A stretch of DNA of 64,000 nucleotides from Augochlora pura (GCF_028453695.1 NC_135774.1:4712001-4776000); one strand, 5' to 3'; positions 12,831 through 25,028 are shown, counted from the first letter of the stretch. The notes: generated from the sequence alone by a model not told the origin. A program made the numbers and translations.

Positions 12831-15397
12831 GGGAGTACGTATTGAGTTTATCGAAACGTTTTGTACAATTTTGACAAATTAAGTTTAAATTTTAAATGGG
12901 TATACTGAGGTTATGAGTGATCTATTCTATTTTTATTTGATTTTGTAGTAAAAGTTTAATTCTCCATGTTTTATTACAGATACAGTTGTGTGCATAATTA
13001 TAGATTCAAAGAAGTTTTTATATTGTTAATGATAGCTACACGAAAACCTAACAAGATATTGTAGTAAAATATATTAATCTACTACAAATAATTATACTAC
13101 AAATTAGGATCGAATAGAATATTTAGACTGTATCGTACAATAGTTGCGCGGTTTAACAACTTGTTAATCTACTACTACGACAATTTATAAATATGACTTT
13201 CAACTTCGTACGACTTATAACAACGCGTACACTACCACGACTTTTAAAACAAGAATCTCCCGTTTCAACCCCGACTCGGCTTTTTATAGTTACCTGCCTA
13301 CCCTTTTCCCAAATTTTCACAAACACCAGATGTGACCATTCGCGTCGCCGATGGGCCGAGGACCCATCGGTACTCGTAGCTCGGGGCAAGTCAACGTCGC
13401 TTTCTCTTTTTTACAACTACACAACTTTACGCTAATGTCCTTAAGCTTGGTCTTAGAATTATGTATTGGGGGCCGAAATATTCCCGATACCACAATATCA
13501 TATTTGTATATTTTCATATTACAAATAATAGACGATAGAATTATACAAATAGGATAGCCTATTCCCGCTGAACAGTGGGAAGAGTAAAATAATTTATGTA
13601 GAATTAAATTAATACATTTAGTTCATTTTGTTGTTTATGAAGATTAAACTTGCTAATATTTGCTAACATTTTAACTTACATGTTGAAATGTGACTTAATC
13701 AAGTTAATATGTTGGAAACGAAACAAGTAAATTGTAACGTAATTATAAATTAACTTAATCGTTCGGTTAATTAGCAATACAGTTTTTAGAAAATGGTAAC
13801 GTTCCATGTCTCTCGCAATGAAGAAAATTGAACTGCCACCACTATGATATTCAACGCCATATTTGACGTCTATCATGCATCCTCACGCATTGATAATTTG
13901 TGGTTACAAGTCTAAAAACATGTATGGATATAAACATCTAGAAGATGTTCCTTATTTCATATATTTGTAAAATTTACCTCGAATACAAATCTGTCCAATA
14001 ACAATAATTTTATTTTCATTACAGTAATAATTTATAGAATAATGTAAAATGCAAAATTCATTGGCTAGTATTATTTACAAATAATTAATTTGAAAATAAA
14101 ATGAGAATTGAAATTCTTTATTCTGAACTGCTCGCTTCATGTTGCCATGGTGAATCACGCTTTATATATTTTCTCCCACCTGTTGCCGAATGCCCTAGAT
14201 ATTGATCCCTTTCCATTATTTTTTAATAGTGTTCGCAACACTTTCAAATATCGCTATAGTAAACTTCCAGCATAGGTCAAAACGAGCCTACATCCAGCTG
14301 TGCTGCATCCCGGCTTCGACATCCGTGGTGCAGGGGTCGAATCAGAAAATTCTTTGATACGGGCGCGGAAACCAGCGTCCAAGTGAAATCTGTTTTTCCA
14401 CCGGCCCGTGACGGAGTTTTGCGTAACGTTGTTAATTCCTCGTCTGGCTTTAATGGACGGCCCGGGGGTTGTTGCGCGTCAGACACGACCTGGATTAATC
14501 CAGGAATCGGTAGTTTTTGTTCGTTGTTGCGAGAATGTTTAGGAATGTACAGAAAGTTTCGGCGTGACTCGCGTAACCCCATATAATATTTATCTCCGTG
14601 CGCGTCACGAATTAACGATCACGTGTAAAATCCAGATTTCTCTCTGTTTTCTCTCAGAACTTTACAATTTGTTTAACGCTGACGCTGTTAAAACTGAGCG
14701 TAGAGATGTGATTATATTTGATTTCGTTTAATATTTCACTGAATATATCATCACTTTGACACACGTGGTGCATTCATCAGATTTTTATACAGTTACTAAA
14801 ACTGCGGATTTTTATGCAAAATAAAAAAATTGTATGAGTTAATTGCAATAAATGTAAACTACGTAGCAGGTTCTTTCTTTCTACAATTACTTGAACTAGT
14901 TAAAAATAATACATTGCCATTTTTCAATTAGTTCCATCTTTCTACTACTTTAAATTGAAGCTAGCCGATTTTCCGTAAATACATAACATCCGCATAACAT
15001 TAACGTTCTATGAAATTATAACGCTTTTATGTAGCGTTATATAGTGCAAAATATTCTTTCATATTTAGCATACGCCTTTGTTTTATTTACAAATTACTTC
15101 GCAAACGTAGAGAAGTAGATAATTTTAGAGTATCTGAAAGGGAAAATAAATTTTTTAAATGATGAGTATATGACGATTTAGCCAGCTATGTTAACACAAT
15201 CACTTTATTAATTATGTATAAATGATTACGATCATATTTATTAGCAACGTGCAAGCATTACGGAAACAGTGAACTGGTAAATGTCAATAGCGTCGTTTAA
15301 TAAATATTTGAACATGTCGCGGTACAATTAGTTAAAGCAAACTAATTATCTAGCATACGCAAATAGATTAGAGATATTTTGCGCCAACTATGAAATA
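12831..15397. other. Noncoding stretch
   Basis: AT-rich apart from a moderately GC patch at 14270-14620, which has only short overlapping frames. No repeat end or RNA gene was found. Confidence 0.4.
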
Positions 15398-16316
15398 AAG
15401 GGTGTCCCAAAAGTCACGCAAGATTTGAATTTGGCGCCATTTGTGCGGTAAAGTGTTGCCAACCAAAAAAAAAATACAGAATGACAGCTGACAGTTCAGG
15501 GTTATTAAAGATGGAGCGCTACGCAAAAGAACAACGCATTTTTATTGTTGAGCAATATTTTTCAAATAATGAAAGTTTCGCAGCAACAGTTCGCAACAAC
15601 ATGAGGCTCATTTTCATCTTGATGGCTTTGTTAATCGACAAAATTGTCGCATTTGGGGTTCAGAAAATCCACAAGTGATTGTTGAAAAACAAATGCATCC
15701 ACAACGTGTAACTGTTTGGTGCGGATTTTGGGTCGGAGGCATCATCGGACCATTCTTCTTCGAAAATGCAGCTGGTCAGGCAATAACGGTTAATGTTGCT
15801 CGCTATCGCGACATGATAATCCAGTTTTTTGTGCCAAAATTGCAAGATATGGATGTGGACGGCATGTGGTTTCAACAAGACGGTGCCACATGCCATAGAG
15901 CCCGAGAAACAATTCAATTACTGCATGAGTCATTTCCTGGTCGTGTAATTTCCCGTTTTGGTGATCAGAATTGGCCGCCCAGATCATGCGATTTAACGCC
16001 GTTAGATTTTTTTCTTTGGGGTTTTTTAAAGTCTAAGGTTTATATCAACAAGCCCACGACCACCCACGCCTTGAAGGAAGAAATTGAGCGCTGTATCAAC
16101 GAAATTCAGCCACATCTATGCAAAACAATCATAGAAAATTTCAACAAAAGAGTGCGTATGTGTCAGTAAAGTCTTGGAGGCCATTTACCCGATATGCTAT
16201 TCCATACATAACCCTATACTTTATACTATATAAATCAATAAAAAATTTAGAATTTTTAATTATAAATCTGTGTTTTCTATCCAAATTACTTCTTGCGTGA
16301 CTTTTGGGACACCCTT
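15398..16316 (+). mobile_element. Internally deleted DD41D mariner-like transposon
   Basis: A 919-bp element with perfect 26-bp terminal inverted repeats beginning AAGGGTGTCCCAAAAGTCAC, flanked by TA at 15396-15397 and 16317-16318, which is the target duplication typical of Tc1/mariner elements. It carries a transposase reading that lacks most of the DNA-binding region. Full-length mariners are usually about 1.2-1.4 kb, so several hundred bases appear to be missing from the middle of the gene. The perfect ends suggest fairly recent movement, probably with transposase supplied by another copy. Confidence 0.93.
15481..16169 (+). pseudogene. DD41D (rosa-like) mariner transposase, HTH region deleted
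   Basis: The N-terminal reading (ATG at 15481 or 15511) gives MERYAKEQRIFIVEQYF, like the start of the first helix-turn-helix. It then breaks off, and the catalytic domain continues in another frame from about 15594 to the TAA at 16167-16169. In that frame the first aspartate is in HLDGFVN (codon 15621), the second in FQQDGATCH (15879) and the third in TPLDFFLWG (16005). There are 41 residues between the second and third, which defines the DD41D group that includes the rosa-type mariners. All three catalytic residues survive, yet the second HTH and linker are gone and the two halves are out of frame, so the product should not bind its own ends. The C-terminal FLKSKVY segment is typical of the family. 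Confidence 0.88.
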
Positions 16317-16318
16317 TA

Positions 16319-17160
16319 GAATTACCATTGCTGAATTGTACTCACTTATTAAATTAAAAGCATAATACATCGAAACTAAAATATATATCCAAGAAATTTT
16401 ATCTTATTTTCGTAAGCAAAATTTTTATGAAAAATAATAAATATATTAAGTTACTTTTGACATAAACTTTTTCAGACGACTTATTAAAAGTACGTATAAT
16501 AAATCAAGTTTATTTGCTCTCACACAATTTCAACTAATTTATAGACTTATTTATAACGTTCAGTAACCAGAAATATTTGGAGACTAACAAAATAATTTAG
16601 TATTCATTTAAAAATAAAGTTATAAGACATACCTCCAGGCACCATATGTAAGCCCGGGGGAACATGATCTGTCTAATAAAATAATTAATTTAAAAATACT
16701 GTTCTTGTTATCTTTTTCAATACTCCGCAATCGTTAAATGTTTCTTCGTTTCTCATCTTTGAAGAAAGTACTTAAGTATTGTGAATAGATTTCTTTCCAT
16801 GATTCTAATGATCGCCAATATTTGAATAAAAATGTACCATAGACCGTACTAAAATGAACTAGTGGACTCAAGAGCTAATTTAGTGTAGTTATATATAATT
16901 ACACCCATTGTTAAACCATTGCATTCTGAAATGTAATGATATTAAAAATAATTCAAAGTATTTAATTATTGATCTAATATAAATAAATTGATCTACTGCA
17001 TTTTTATACACCATTTAAATTTAAATAACTATGATTATTTAATACATACTTCTTTATTACTCGTTCAGATAGTGTGTAAAATCTTTATCAAGATATAAAG
17101 TGTTATATCAAATAAACTTACACGAAACTCTGAATATCGATGTTAAAGTTATAAGACATT
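16319..17160. other. AT-rich noncoding stretch
   Basis: Strongly AT-rich sequence between two transposable elements. I see no gene or repeat boundary in it. Confidence 0.5.
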
Positions 17161-17167
17161 GTATTAA

Positions 17168-17374
17168 CCCTTTGCACTCGAATGGCAACTCGGAGGCGAC
17201 ACTAAAATTGTTTTATCACGTCCCAAGATAATTTTTATATTAACAAATTTTAGATTTACAAAGTTGTTAAATATTGAAACTTTTGATATGAGTCACACGA
17301 ATCAATTTCATATGCATAAAAGTGAGCCAATGTTATTTTAAATTCATGGTTAAAATGGCTTCAAGTGTAAAGGG
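17168..17374. mobile_element. piggyBac-like MITE (207 bp) with TTAA duplication
   Basis: The left end is CCCTTTGCACTCGAATGGC; the right end, reverse-complemented, is CCCTTTACACTTGAAGCCAT. Exact TTAA copies lie at 17164-17167 and 17375-17378. CCCT-type ends with TTAA target duplication are the hallmark of the piggyBac superfamily. The left subterminal block (GGCAACTCGGAGGCGACACTAAAA) matches the right subterminal block of the element at 61971-62166, so both derive from one family. There is no coding capacity. Confidence 0.85.
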
Positions 17375-17378
17375 TTAA

Positions 17379-18470
17379 ATCCTCACATTCTCCTGATGTA
17401 TTACTTAAAAGTTTGCTGAGATTTCCGAACACAGATTTAGAAACATTATTCATTGATAAAGAAAATTCATTAATGAAGATAATTTATTGAAGATTGCAAT
17501 ATTCGCAGGCAACGGCCCCAGTGTATATGTAGTAATATAAAAATCAGCAGAGTTTTGCGCATTAATAAAGTAAGAAAACCATTTGTAGACGTAGAAAATG
17601 TCTCACCTCAATTCACCTTACAGTTTGTGATTATTTCTACATTAAAAAATTAAAATCATTCATGGATGAAATTGAAAAATTCTAACGTAACGTATTATAT
17701 TTTTCAAACTCTAATTTTAACTTTGTATATACAGTGTCGTTCATTTCATGTTGATATTTGCAATGCCGTTCAACAAATTTCTTAAAAAATTACGTGTCCT
17801 GGTAACTTAAAATATCTAACCAGTAAAAACAATTTAATCATGCATGACAATAGAAATAGTAAAAGTGTAAATAAACTGAACACTCTCATGATACAACATA
17901 CTCGGTAGGTTATGTCATGCAATATTAATCCTTGCACAGTGGGCCATTTTCACAAAGATATAATTGACGATATTTACGACGGCTCTCAGCTGTATTTATA
18001 AATTTTTTAAAGATGATTCATGTAGACTTATTGATCAAAATATTGATCCTCAAAATATTGATATATATTGATCCTTTTGTTGATAACAAAACAGCCATTT
18101 ACTTGATTGAAGTGCCGAAAATTGACCAATTAGATGGCAATGTAAATACAATCAAATGGATCTAGTAACCGCAGTCTGGTGGTTAAAGAACGAATAAGAA
18201 GTTCTACAAGTTTTGAAGATCGCATAAAAATCCAAAAAACAAGCGTACAAAATTGCGATCGTTCAAAAAAAAAACTATTGTAATCGTACATCTTCAAACT
18301 ACTTCATGTGCTACTAAAAGTCAGATCACAGACTGTTTACGTGAAACGCGGCGCTTACAGGAATACCAGCCATATTCATTAAACTGTGGAAGAAACAGGA
18401 TTCCAAAGTAGCATGCACCGTTTAAAGCCTCGGAGATCACGTAGAGCTTAAAGAACCGTTTACAATTCAA
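17379..18470. other. AT-rich noncoding stretch
   Basis: AT-rich. A possible transposon end (ACAGTGTCGTTCATTTC) lies at 17733 but has no visible partner. ATATTGAT words repeat at 18037-18072. There is no gene. Confidence 0.4.
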
Positions 18471-19062
18471 ATCGCAAAACACGAGCGGCTAGGGTCAGCT
18501 CTATAGAAGCGCGGGCAAATCTTTCTGTAACTAAAAGTCATTTTCGTCGTCTGTCTGGGGCTTGTGTAACGCGGTTAATTCCTCATCCACGTCAGCTAAC
18601 CAGCGAGCGGGTTCACACGGACGGCAGCCGGGAACAGTGAAATCAGAGTAATCCGACTGCCGGTCGTTTCTGCACGTTGAATCGTGGTTCTGTCTCTCTT
18701 CCGCTCGCCCCGAGACACCCGTGTACAGAGAGCTCGAGGGCTGGCGCGCGGGGCTGTGTGGTCCCGTGTGGACATGTAGGTAGCACGAAGGCGCGATTAC
18801 GTCGGCACTAGCATTATCGGAAAGTGCATTACCAGCGCGTCGATTGCAATACCCATGCGCGATTTCCAGCCGGTGCCGGTACCGCGCCGATTCGCGTTCA
18901 GCCAGTCGAGAGCAACGATGCTCCTTGATCAACGCTGAACTATCGAGCGAGGATTACCGGCGAACGCTCCCGATTATAAAGGCAGAATCGGGATTTCGAT
19001 TGTAAATTACACGTCATTGGCCGACACCTGAATCGCGAACCGAAAAGATTAAAGGATTATAA
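18471..19062. other. GC-rich island, no supported gene
   Basis: A CpG-containing island. The minus-strand frame at 18531-18932 (133 codons) starts at a plausible ATG but has no domain, signal peptide or splice-like edges that I can support, so I treat it as chance. Confidence 0.35.
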
Positions 19063-19225
19063 TCATCGGGAACGATGCCTCCGCCTTTCTAAAGGCGTTT
19101 TACTAGCGATTTGCAATATTCTTTGATGAACGTCTGAAATTGCTTGTCCGCGAGATTTTTTCGCTGGGAACTTTGCACAAGTGGGTATTACAGAGATGAG
19201 ATCGAGTATATTACAAGTACAGTGG

Positions 19226-19620
19226 CTGATGAAAGTATTCGAACACCCTTTAAAATGGAATGCCTTTCTCAAAATTGGATCGCATGACTTGAACTGGTTT
19301 TGCGAAATTGGGGAGCTAGCTTTTTAACTTTTTTATCTGAACCCGAAGTTACAATTTTAGCTATTTTGTGGGTATCGGAGATTTATACACGTCCTAAAAA
19401 TTTCACAGCGCGAGAGTACCAGTTTTTTCACGATTTTCAACTCCTTCGGCCAAAGCATATTGAATATCGTTATTCAATATTTTTAAGTCAATTATTTAAA
19501 ATTTATTACGCGTGCCATTACAAACTTTTAATACAATATGCAAAATTACTGCTCCAATATATGCAGTGAATAAAAAGAAGTATTCGAGAATCTTTTGTAA
19601 AATGCAAAAACTTTTTTAAT
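19226..19620 (+). repeat. Tc1-like element left end and adjacent relic
   Basis: The motif CAGTGGCTGATGAAAGTATTCG, then AACACCCTTT, begins near 19220. It matches, in the opposite sense, the right end of the Tc1-like relic at 54.8 kb (GTGGCTCACAAAAGTATTTG). The following ACTTGAACTGGTTTTGCGAAATTGG also resembles the inside of that element. A related end (GCTCACAGCAAACTGTATTCACACACC) lies at 20046-20072 in the same orientation. The open frame at 19300-19569 falls in this relic and shows no transposase motif. Confidence 0.5.
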
Positions 19621-20079
19621 ACTGCACTATAGGATTTGAATCTTTTTGCAGATGATGCATATTTTATTTTATGCATTCAATTTGAATATTACTCGTTTTT
19701 TATCCCTTTTATTTGAGTTTATAACAAGATCTACCAAAGACATTCTTTAAATTTTCGTCACAGATCGAAGAAAAAAAAATAAAAAACGTGAGTTGAATCC
19801 CATTAAAAACCATAATGTATCAATATAAAACTCAGACTCTCTTAGCTAGAATTTTTTATGATTCTAATATTTGTATTTGTTACTAAATGTCGTTGTCAAG
19901 GTTTAATTTATCTCTAAAAATAATTCTTTAGGATAGCTTTATTTAATTGCACACAATATTACCATTGTGCTCAAGAATTTATTAAAATATTGCAATTTTT
20001 ATATGAACTCAATAGAAGGGGGGTAATATTTCCTCTATGTTTGCTCACAGCAAACTGTATTCACACACCTTGTTTATTC

Positions 20080-21850
20080 GGTAAAGCTAGAATTCAATAA
20101 CTTTTCATTAATCTCAAAAGGGAAGTAAATATTTAAAAAAGTATTATATCGACTGGTTTGCAAACTCCTATTTTTATAAACTAAAGCGACTTCAAACACT
20201 GGAAAAAGATTAATTTTGCTATACGATACCTTATTATAAAAACTAGAAGCGTCATTCAACTTAGTTAATAATATTTATTAAATTAAATTTAAGCTTTAAT
20301 AAAGCTTTAAGGCCTCAAATGTTTTAAGTGAAATCTCAGGATTACTAGAATAATAATGCTTGTCAAAGCATATTAAGTTACGATGAGAGTGGCCAAGAAA
20401 TAGTTGCCAACTTACTTAATAAATAAATATTCTATCATAATAGAGTTTATGGCATCAACGTTGCTTGTTTCGTTTGTTGTTTCGTTTTGGATAAGTCCGT
20501 CGTAAGTTTCAGGTATCGATCTTTAAACTCCAGCTTCACCTGCAGGATCGCTATAAATGTTAATTGCGAACAAATGTCGTGTCATGCATTATTCGAACTC
20601 CTAAAAAGGGCAATAAAGTGTCACCATAATGTACATTGATTTGTGGCGAGAGACTATGAATTAGTCATTTGCATAATAACTATAGAAAGATTAATTACTC
20701 CGCTAGTCACATTTAGAACATGCCAAATATTGATCTACTTTTGAAACTGAAATACTTCACGCTAAACAGAAATATATTATTGATTTTAGTTACCCTACGT
20801 TCAACAATTCCCCGTATTTAAATAACTTCGCGACACGCTTAAGCAAACTTCTACGGGGTTACGAGCAACCATTCATTAATTTCACTGAATTTTCACTCAA
20901 GTCACTTTTTTTGTAAACCACGTGATCGGAACATAGTTGCGGTATTTATTGTTTGAATTTTAATAGCAGGTAAAGCAACCAGTCTAAAGGTTATACTTTT
21001 ATATATGTTATAACTTGTTTTCTTACATTCGTGTGTAAATGACGTGACAATACTTTAATAGCTTATATATAAAGAATTTATAATTTTGAAACGATGCAAT
21101 GATTTCAGAAGGGTGTATTAATTTATTTCACTACACAACGTGAAGATTATGTTTTTTTCTTTCCGTGTAAACAAATATTAAGTTTGTTATGACGAAACTT
21201 AATTGGTTTAACAGCTATTTCTACATCTGTTCTTCAAACTGAATAGAGTTGAAATATCTTCTAAATTAATCAGTTTTACTCAAAAGAATCTTCTGCACCG
21301 TTAAAGCAGAAAGATCCTGAACAAAATCCAGCCTATTTTAAATAAAATGCTGAATGAGATTCCACATTCCTTTTTATATTTCATTGTATTTTCAAAGTTG
21401 ACGATGTAACAACATATTTTGCATTTCAACTTTACTCGAGAAACTCCTCTGCTCGTAAAAATAAATTTAAACCCAATGTCAATCAGTTTAAATAGATCAT
21501 GTGCAATGTTCTTATGGTAACTACTATCGAATAGAATTGAAAAAAGTAGTTACGACGTAGAGGTATCGAAAACGCCACCGCCACATATGATAGTGGAGAC
21601 GATGACTATTGGATTACAAATTTCTGTATCTTTGTTACATTCTCTGACATAATTAACTTTGTATTTATCGAACAAGACATACTACATCTCTTTTAGAATA
21701 ATTAAAATAGAAGAATGAAAAACTTTAATAATTCTTATTCGATAAGTAGAAAATTAATTATTTCTAAACAAATCAGAGGACCGACAATAAATGATTCCAC
21801 AGTAACCGGCTTTACTTTCAAACACCGTTTCAAAAAACCTGAGAAATGAC
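20080..21850. other. AT-rich noncoding stretch
   Basis: AT-rich DNA with no gene, clear repeat or RNA structure recognised. Confidence 0.45.
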
Positions 21851-22480
21851 ATGGGTTTTCAGAATGAAATTTTGTCTTTCGTTTGATTGATTTGGAACGA
21901 TACGTTAACACAGTTGCGTGAGACAGCAAGTACGTTGAATATCACGGCATTCCGAAGGTGAATGAAATAATTCTGTCGCGGAGTTTGAAAATCCAAATGC
22001 ATCGTATCGAGAAATCGTCGCGAATGCAGCCGGTTCGAGGATTGATCAAATGTAGCTGGTCGAACCGAAATTCGTAAGCCGTATTTACCCCCGAACGATT
22101 TAAAAGCATGAACGTCAGCGGAGCCCGAGCGAAAACGAATTGGCGGACCTCCGAGCACGAAACCGAGACAACATAATGACCTCGTCCACGTGGAATAAAA
22201 CGAATCCAGGCTAGGCGAGGTATAAAAGGAATAGCAAAAGAGAATCTAAAGTGGCCGGTATCGCGAACGCAGATCTTCATTGCGTGCTAGATCCTCCCTA
22301 TGGCTAACCCGCTAGCAATTGCAGGGCTATGCTTATCGGAAGTAGGCCGATACACAACGCTTTGCCTTTTCTTCCCGCGTTTCCACACCTGGCCAGACTT
22401 ATCTCAAACTAGAAAAATAAATCACCAGCATTTCCTTGTCAGAGAACTACTTCTCTTTTAAGCCGTAACATCCGACAAGT
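21851..22480. other. GC-rich island, no supported gene
   Basis: Composition rises above the flanks. Two overlapping minus-strand frames (99 and 112 codons) lack recognisable features. It may be regulatory or conserved noncoding DNA. Confidence 0.35.
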
Positions 22481-22786
22481 TGCCGTACAAATCTGGTATG
22501 GAAATATTCATTTTTTATTGCTACTGTAATGCTCGCGATACTGGCGCGGCGTTTATATCAACCGTACGGACTACCACGTCTAGATCTATTCAGAATTATA
22601 ATTCTCTTACGCCTGTATAAGCATTTTTAACTGAATTTCTATTATAATATTATAATACTCATTTATTGTGAAGGAGTACCGATAATAATTGCACAATTCA
22701 ACAATGCAAAAAAATTGACCTCAAAGTGATTACCACTGTTTCAATGTCACTAGTTGTAACGTCGCGTCATTTATTTATCTATTTCG

Positions 22787-22971
22787 TTACAATTATGTGA
22801 TTGGAATATAAAATATAATATGGCGATATGACGTCAAATTAACTTCGTATCAATAATGACGACTCGACGTCAAACTAGCGATACGGAGTCAATTTGACAT
22901 CAAATCACCGGTATGATGTACAGTCAATTCGACGTCGTATCGCTATATTATATTTTACATAACTGTAGTAA
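22787..22971. mobile_element. Palindromic MITE with repeated GACGTC cores
   Basis: A 185-bp hairpin-forming unit. The left arm contains AAAATATAATATGGCGATATGACGTC; the right arm, reverse-complemented, contains AAAATATAATATAGCGATACGACGTC. The outer parts also pair (TTACAATTATG against TTACTACAGTTATG), with about 9 extra bases on the left. The interior repeats the GACGTCAAA/GATACG words several times. One copy is an exact TGACGTCA (22829-22836), which is the CRE consensus, though this may be incidental. No superfamily is assigned. Confidence 0.65.
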
Positions 22972-23099
22972 AATGTGGGAAAATGATTGATAATCAGAAA
23001 TGTAAAATAAAAACAGTTCTCATGTTAATTTGAACATTAAATTGAAATTCAGTAATTTAAAAAGCATAAGAGTACTCATTCTCACAAAAATTGTTTGAC

Positions 23100-23988
23100 G
23101 TTATGAATTGTGACCAGCTTTTTGGGGGAATGCCTCATAGTGCTTCGTTCTGGAGAAATTTTGCAAGCACAGTCCTGAACTTTTGCCCGGTTCTGTAACT
23201 GTGAAAGAAATCATCGAGTAGGGGGTTAATATTGTAGGAGGGTGTAATGGGGGGCAACATCGACGCAGTTGATCAGAGTGTAGAACGGGGGATAGAGGCC
23301 GTTCGCTGAGCGCATGAAATATTCGAAGAAAACGAAGGCAGGCCGGAACGATCGTTCGAGTCGATTTCATTTTGTACATCCTGGCACGAACGGCGGGGGT
23401 AGCTTCGCGTTTCCAGGAGCCGAACTCGTGATTGGCAGATCGAAGTAAGCCGCGTTCATGTCAGGGAGAGCCCTCACTGGCGCGGAACACGATAAAGCGT
23501 AACTTTATGACAAGGTCCTGGTGCGCCACTCGCATGGAACTGTTCGCAAATCGTTCGAACTTTGTAAGACGGGTTTCGACGGCGAATGAACGGAGTGCGC
23601 GGCGTGGCGCGGCGCGCTGATGCATTTAGGGTCACCGGTTGCGATATCGTTTCGCAAATAAACTTCCAGAAAGAAATTACGAAACTGTCTCGGCGCTCGA
23701 CGAAGAAATGAGTCGGAGCGCGAGGCGTATTTAGAAACTGGGACAAGCCGTGCTTCTTTCTTCGATGAAAATAAACAAAATTGTATCATTCGATTGTGTC
23801 CCATTCCGTCGGTGTTACGAAGTGTCCCTGACACGAGCACCTGCATCTTTCCCGTTGACATTCGCTTCACAATTATTTAAATGCTGTGTAACAATTAAGC
23901 GAAACCGTTCAGCGGGTTTAATAACTGCACGATCTAACTTTCTTGAAACAGATTTATTCGTGAATGCGAAACGAATATCGTACACGCT
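23100..23988. other. GC-rich island, no supported gene
   Basis: A CpG-containing island immediately left of the nested transposons. Several overlapping frames on both strands (up to 121 codons at 23505-23870, minus) show no domain. Confidence 0.35.
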
Positions 23989-23998
23989 TTAACCCTTA

Positions 23999-24104
23999 GC
24001 GGACGGCTGGCGGATATATTCGCCCAAGCGTGTTTACCATTGCGGACGGCTGGCGGATATATCCGCCCAAGCGTGTTTACCGTTGCGGACGGCTGGCGGA
24101 TATA
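23999..24104 (+). repeat. 43-bp tandem repeat, about 2.5 copies
   Basis: The unit begins GCGGACGGCTGGCGGATATA and ends GTGTTTACC plus A/G and TT. Copies start near 23999, 24042 and 24085; the third is cut by the mariner. Each unit holds GGCGGATATATCCGCC (exact in the second copy), a perfect 16-bp palindrome. Confidence 0.88.
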
Positions 24105-25028
24105 CTACTGTGTTCAAAAAGTAAGGTGAATTTTGTTATAAAATGAAAAATCTTTATTTATTCATCCAAATTAATTTTATCCCCTTCGAAGTATTCCCCC
24201 TCCGATACAATGCACTTATGCCAACGTTTTTTCCATTCCTCGAAGCATGCTAAAAAGTCGTTTTCCGGTATAGCCTTCAAAGCACGCAGCGATTCACGTT
24301 GAATCTCTTCAATAGATTCAAAATGGCGTCCCCGGCGCGGTCTTTTGAGTTTGGTAAATAGCCAAAAGTCACACGGAGCTAAGTCAGGTGAATTAGGCGG
24401 TTGCGGAACGATATGAGTGGAATTTTTAGCGAAAAACTCACGAAGAATCAATGCCGTGTGAGACGGCGCATTATCGTGATGCAAAAACCAGGAGTTGTCT
24501 TTCCATAATTGCCTTTCAAAATTGTTCGAACTGATCCAATTGAAATTCCAACCATATCGACAATGTCTCTAATTGCCAATCGACGATTTTCAACCACCAA
24601 TTCCTTGACTTTCTTTACGTGTTGCTCATCAGTTGACGTTGATGGTCGTCCGGAGCGCTCAAAATCATCAGCACGTTCTCTGCCATCTTTGAAGTCTTTG
24701 TACCACTTATAAACATTTTTCTGCGACATAGTCGTTCACCGAAGGCCCCCTGCAACATTCTGTACGTTTCCGCAGCCGTTTCATTCCGCAAACAAAATTT
24801 AATGGCACTTCTTTGCTCAGCAAAATCAGACATTGTAAAAATCGCCAAGATCACTTATAGTCGTTCAGAAAACACAAGCGTAACTATATGACTAATGATG
24901 GCATTCACATCAAATTTGGCACAGATGTTACTAACAGTATTATCAACATAAAAATAAAACAGTTTGCTCGAATCGATTAGCGAGGGAAGCTTAAATTAAA
25001 AATTCACCTTACTTTTTGAACACAGTAG
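24105..25028 (-). mobile_element. Internally deleted DD34D mariner transposon
   Basis: A 924-bp element with perfect 30-bp terminal inverted repeats beginning CTACTGTGTTCAAAAAGTAA, flanked by TA at 24103-24104 and 25029-25030. The transposase lies on the minus strand and is broken by a deletion and a frameshift. The intact ends and clean TA duplication indicate a relatively young insertion, mobilised in trans if the copy was already deleted. It landed in the palindromic core of an older MITE. Confidence 0.95.
24158..24833 (-). pseudogene. DD34D mariner transposase, central deletion and frameshift
   Basis: The reading starts at ATG 24833 (MSDFAEQRSAIKFCLRN...) and continues through the first helix-turn-helix. 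A 1-base frameshift comes after GAFGER at about 24735. The second part covers KWYKDFKDGRE, the SGRPST linker and the second HTH (RRLAIRDIVDMVGISIGSV). It ends abruptly near 24510, where it joins WFLHHDNAPSHTAL of the catalytic domain in another frame. HHDNAPSHTA holds the second aspartate and SPDLAPCDFWLF the third, with 34 residues between them, so this is a DD34D mariner. The segment with the first catalytic aspartate (about 120 residues in relatives) is missing. The stop is at 24158-24160. It cannot encode active enzyme. Confidence 0.92.

Noticed and set aside
17935..17945. CACAGTG heptamer resembling a Transib end
   Set aside because: Isolated seven-base match with no inverted partner and no CGNCG duplication.
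18531..18932. 133-codon minus-strand frame in a GC island
   Set aside because: No domain, and the composition is what GC-rich noncoding DNA gives. No transcript-like edges.
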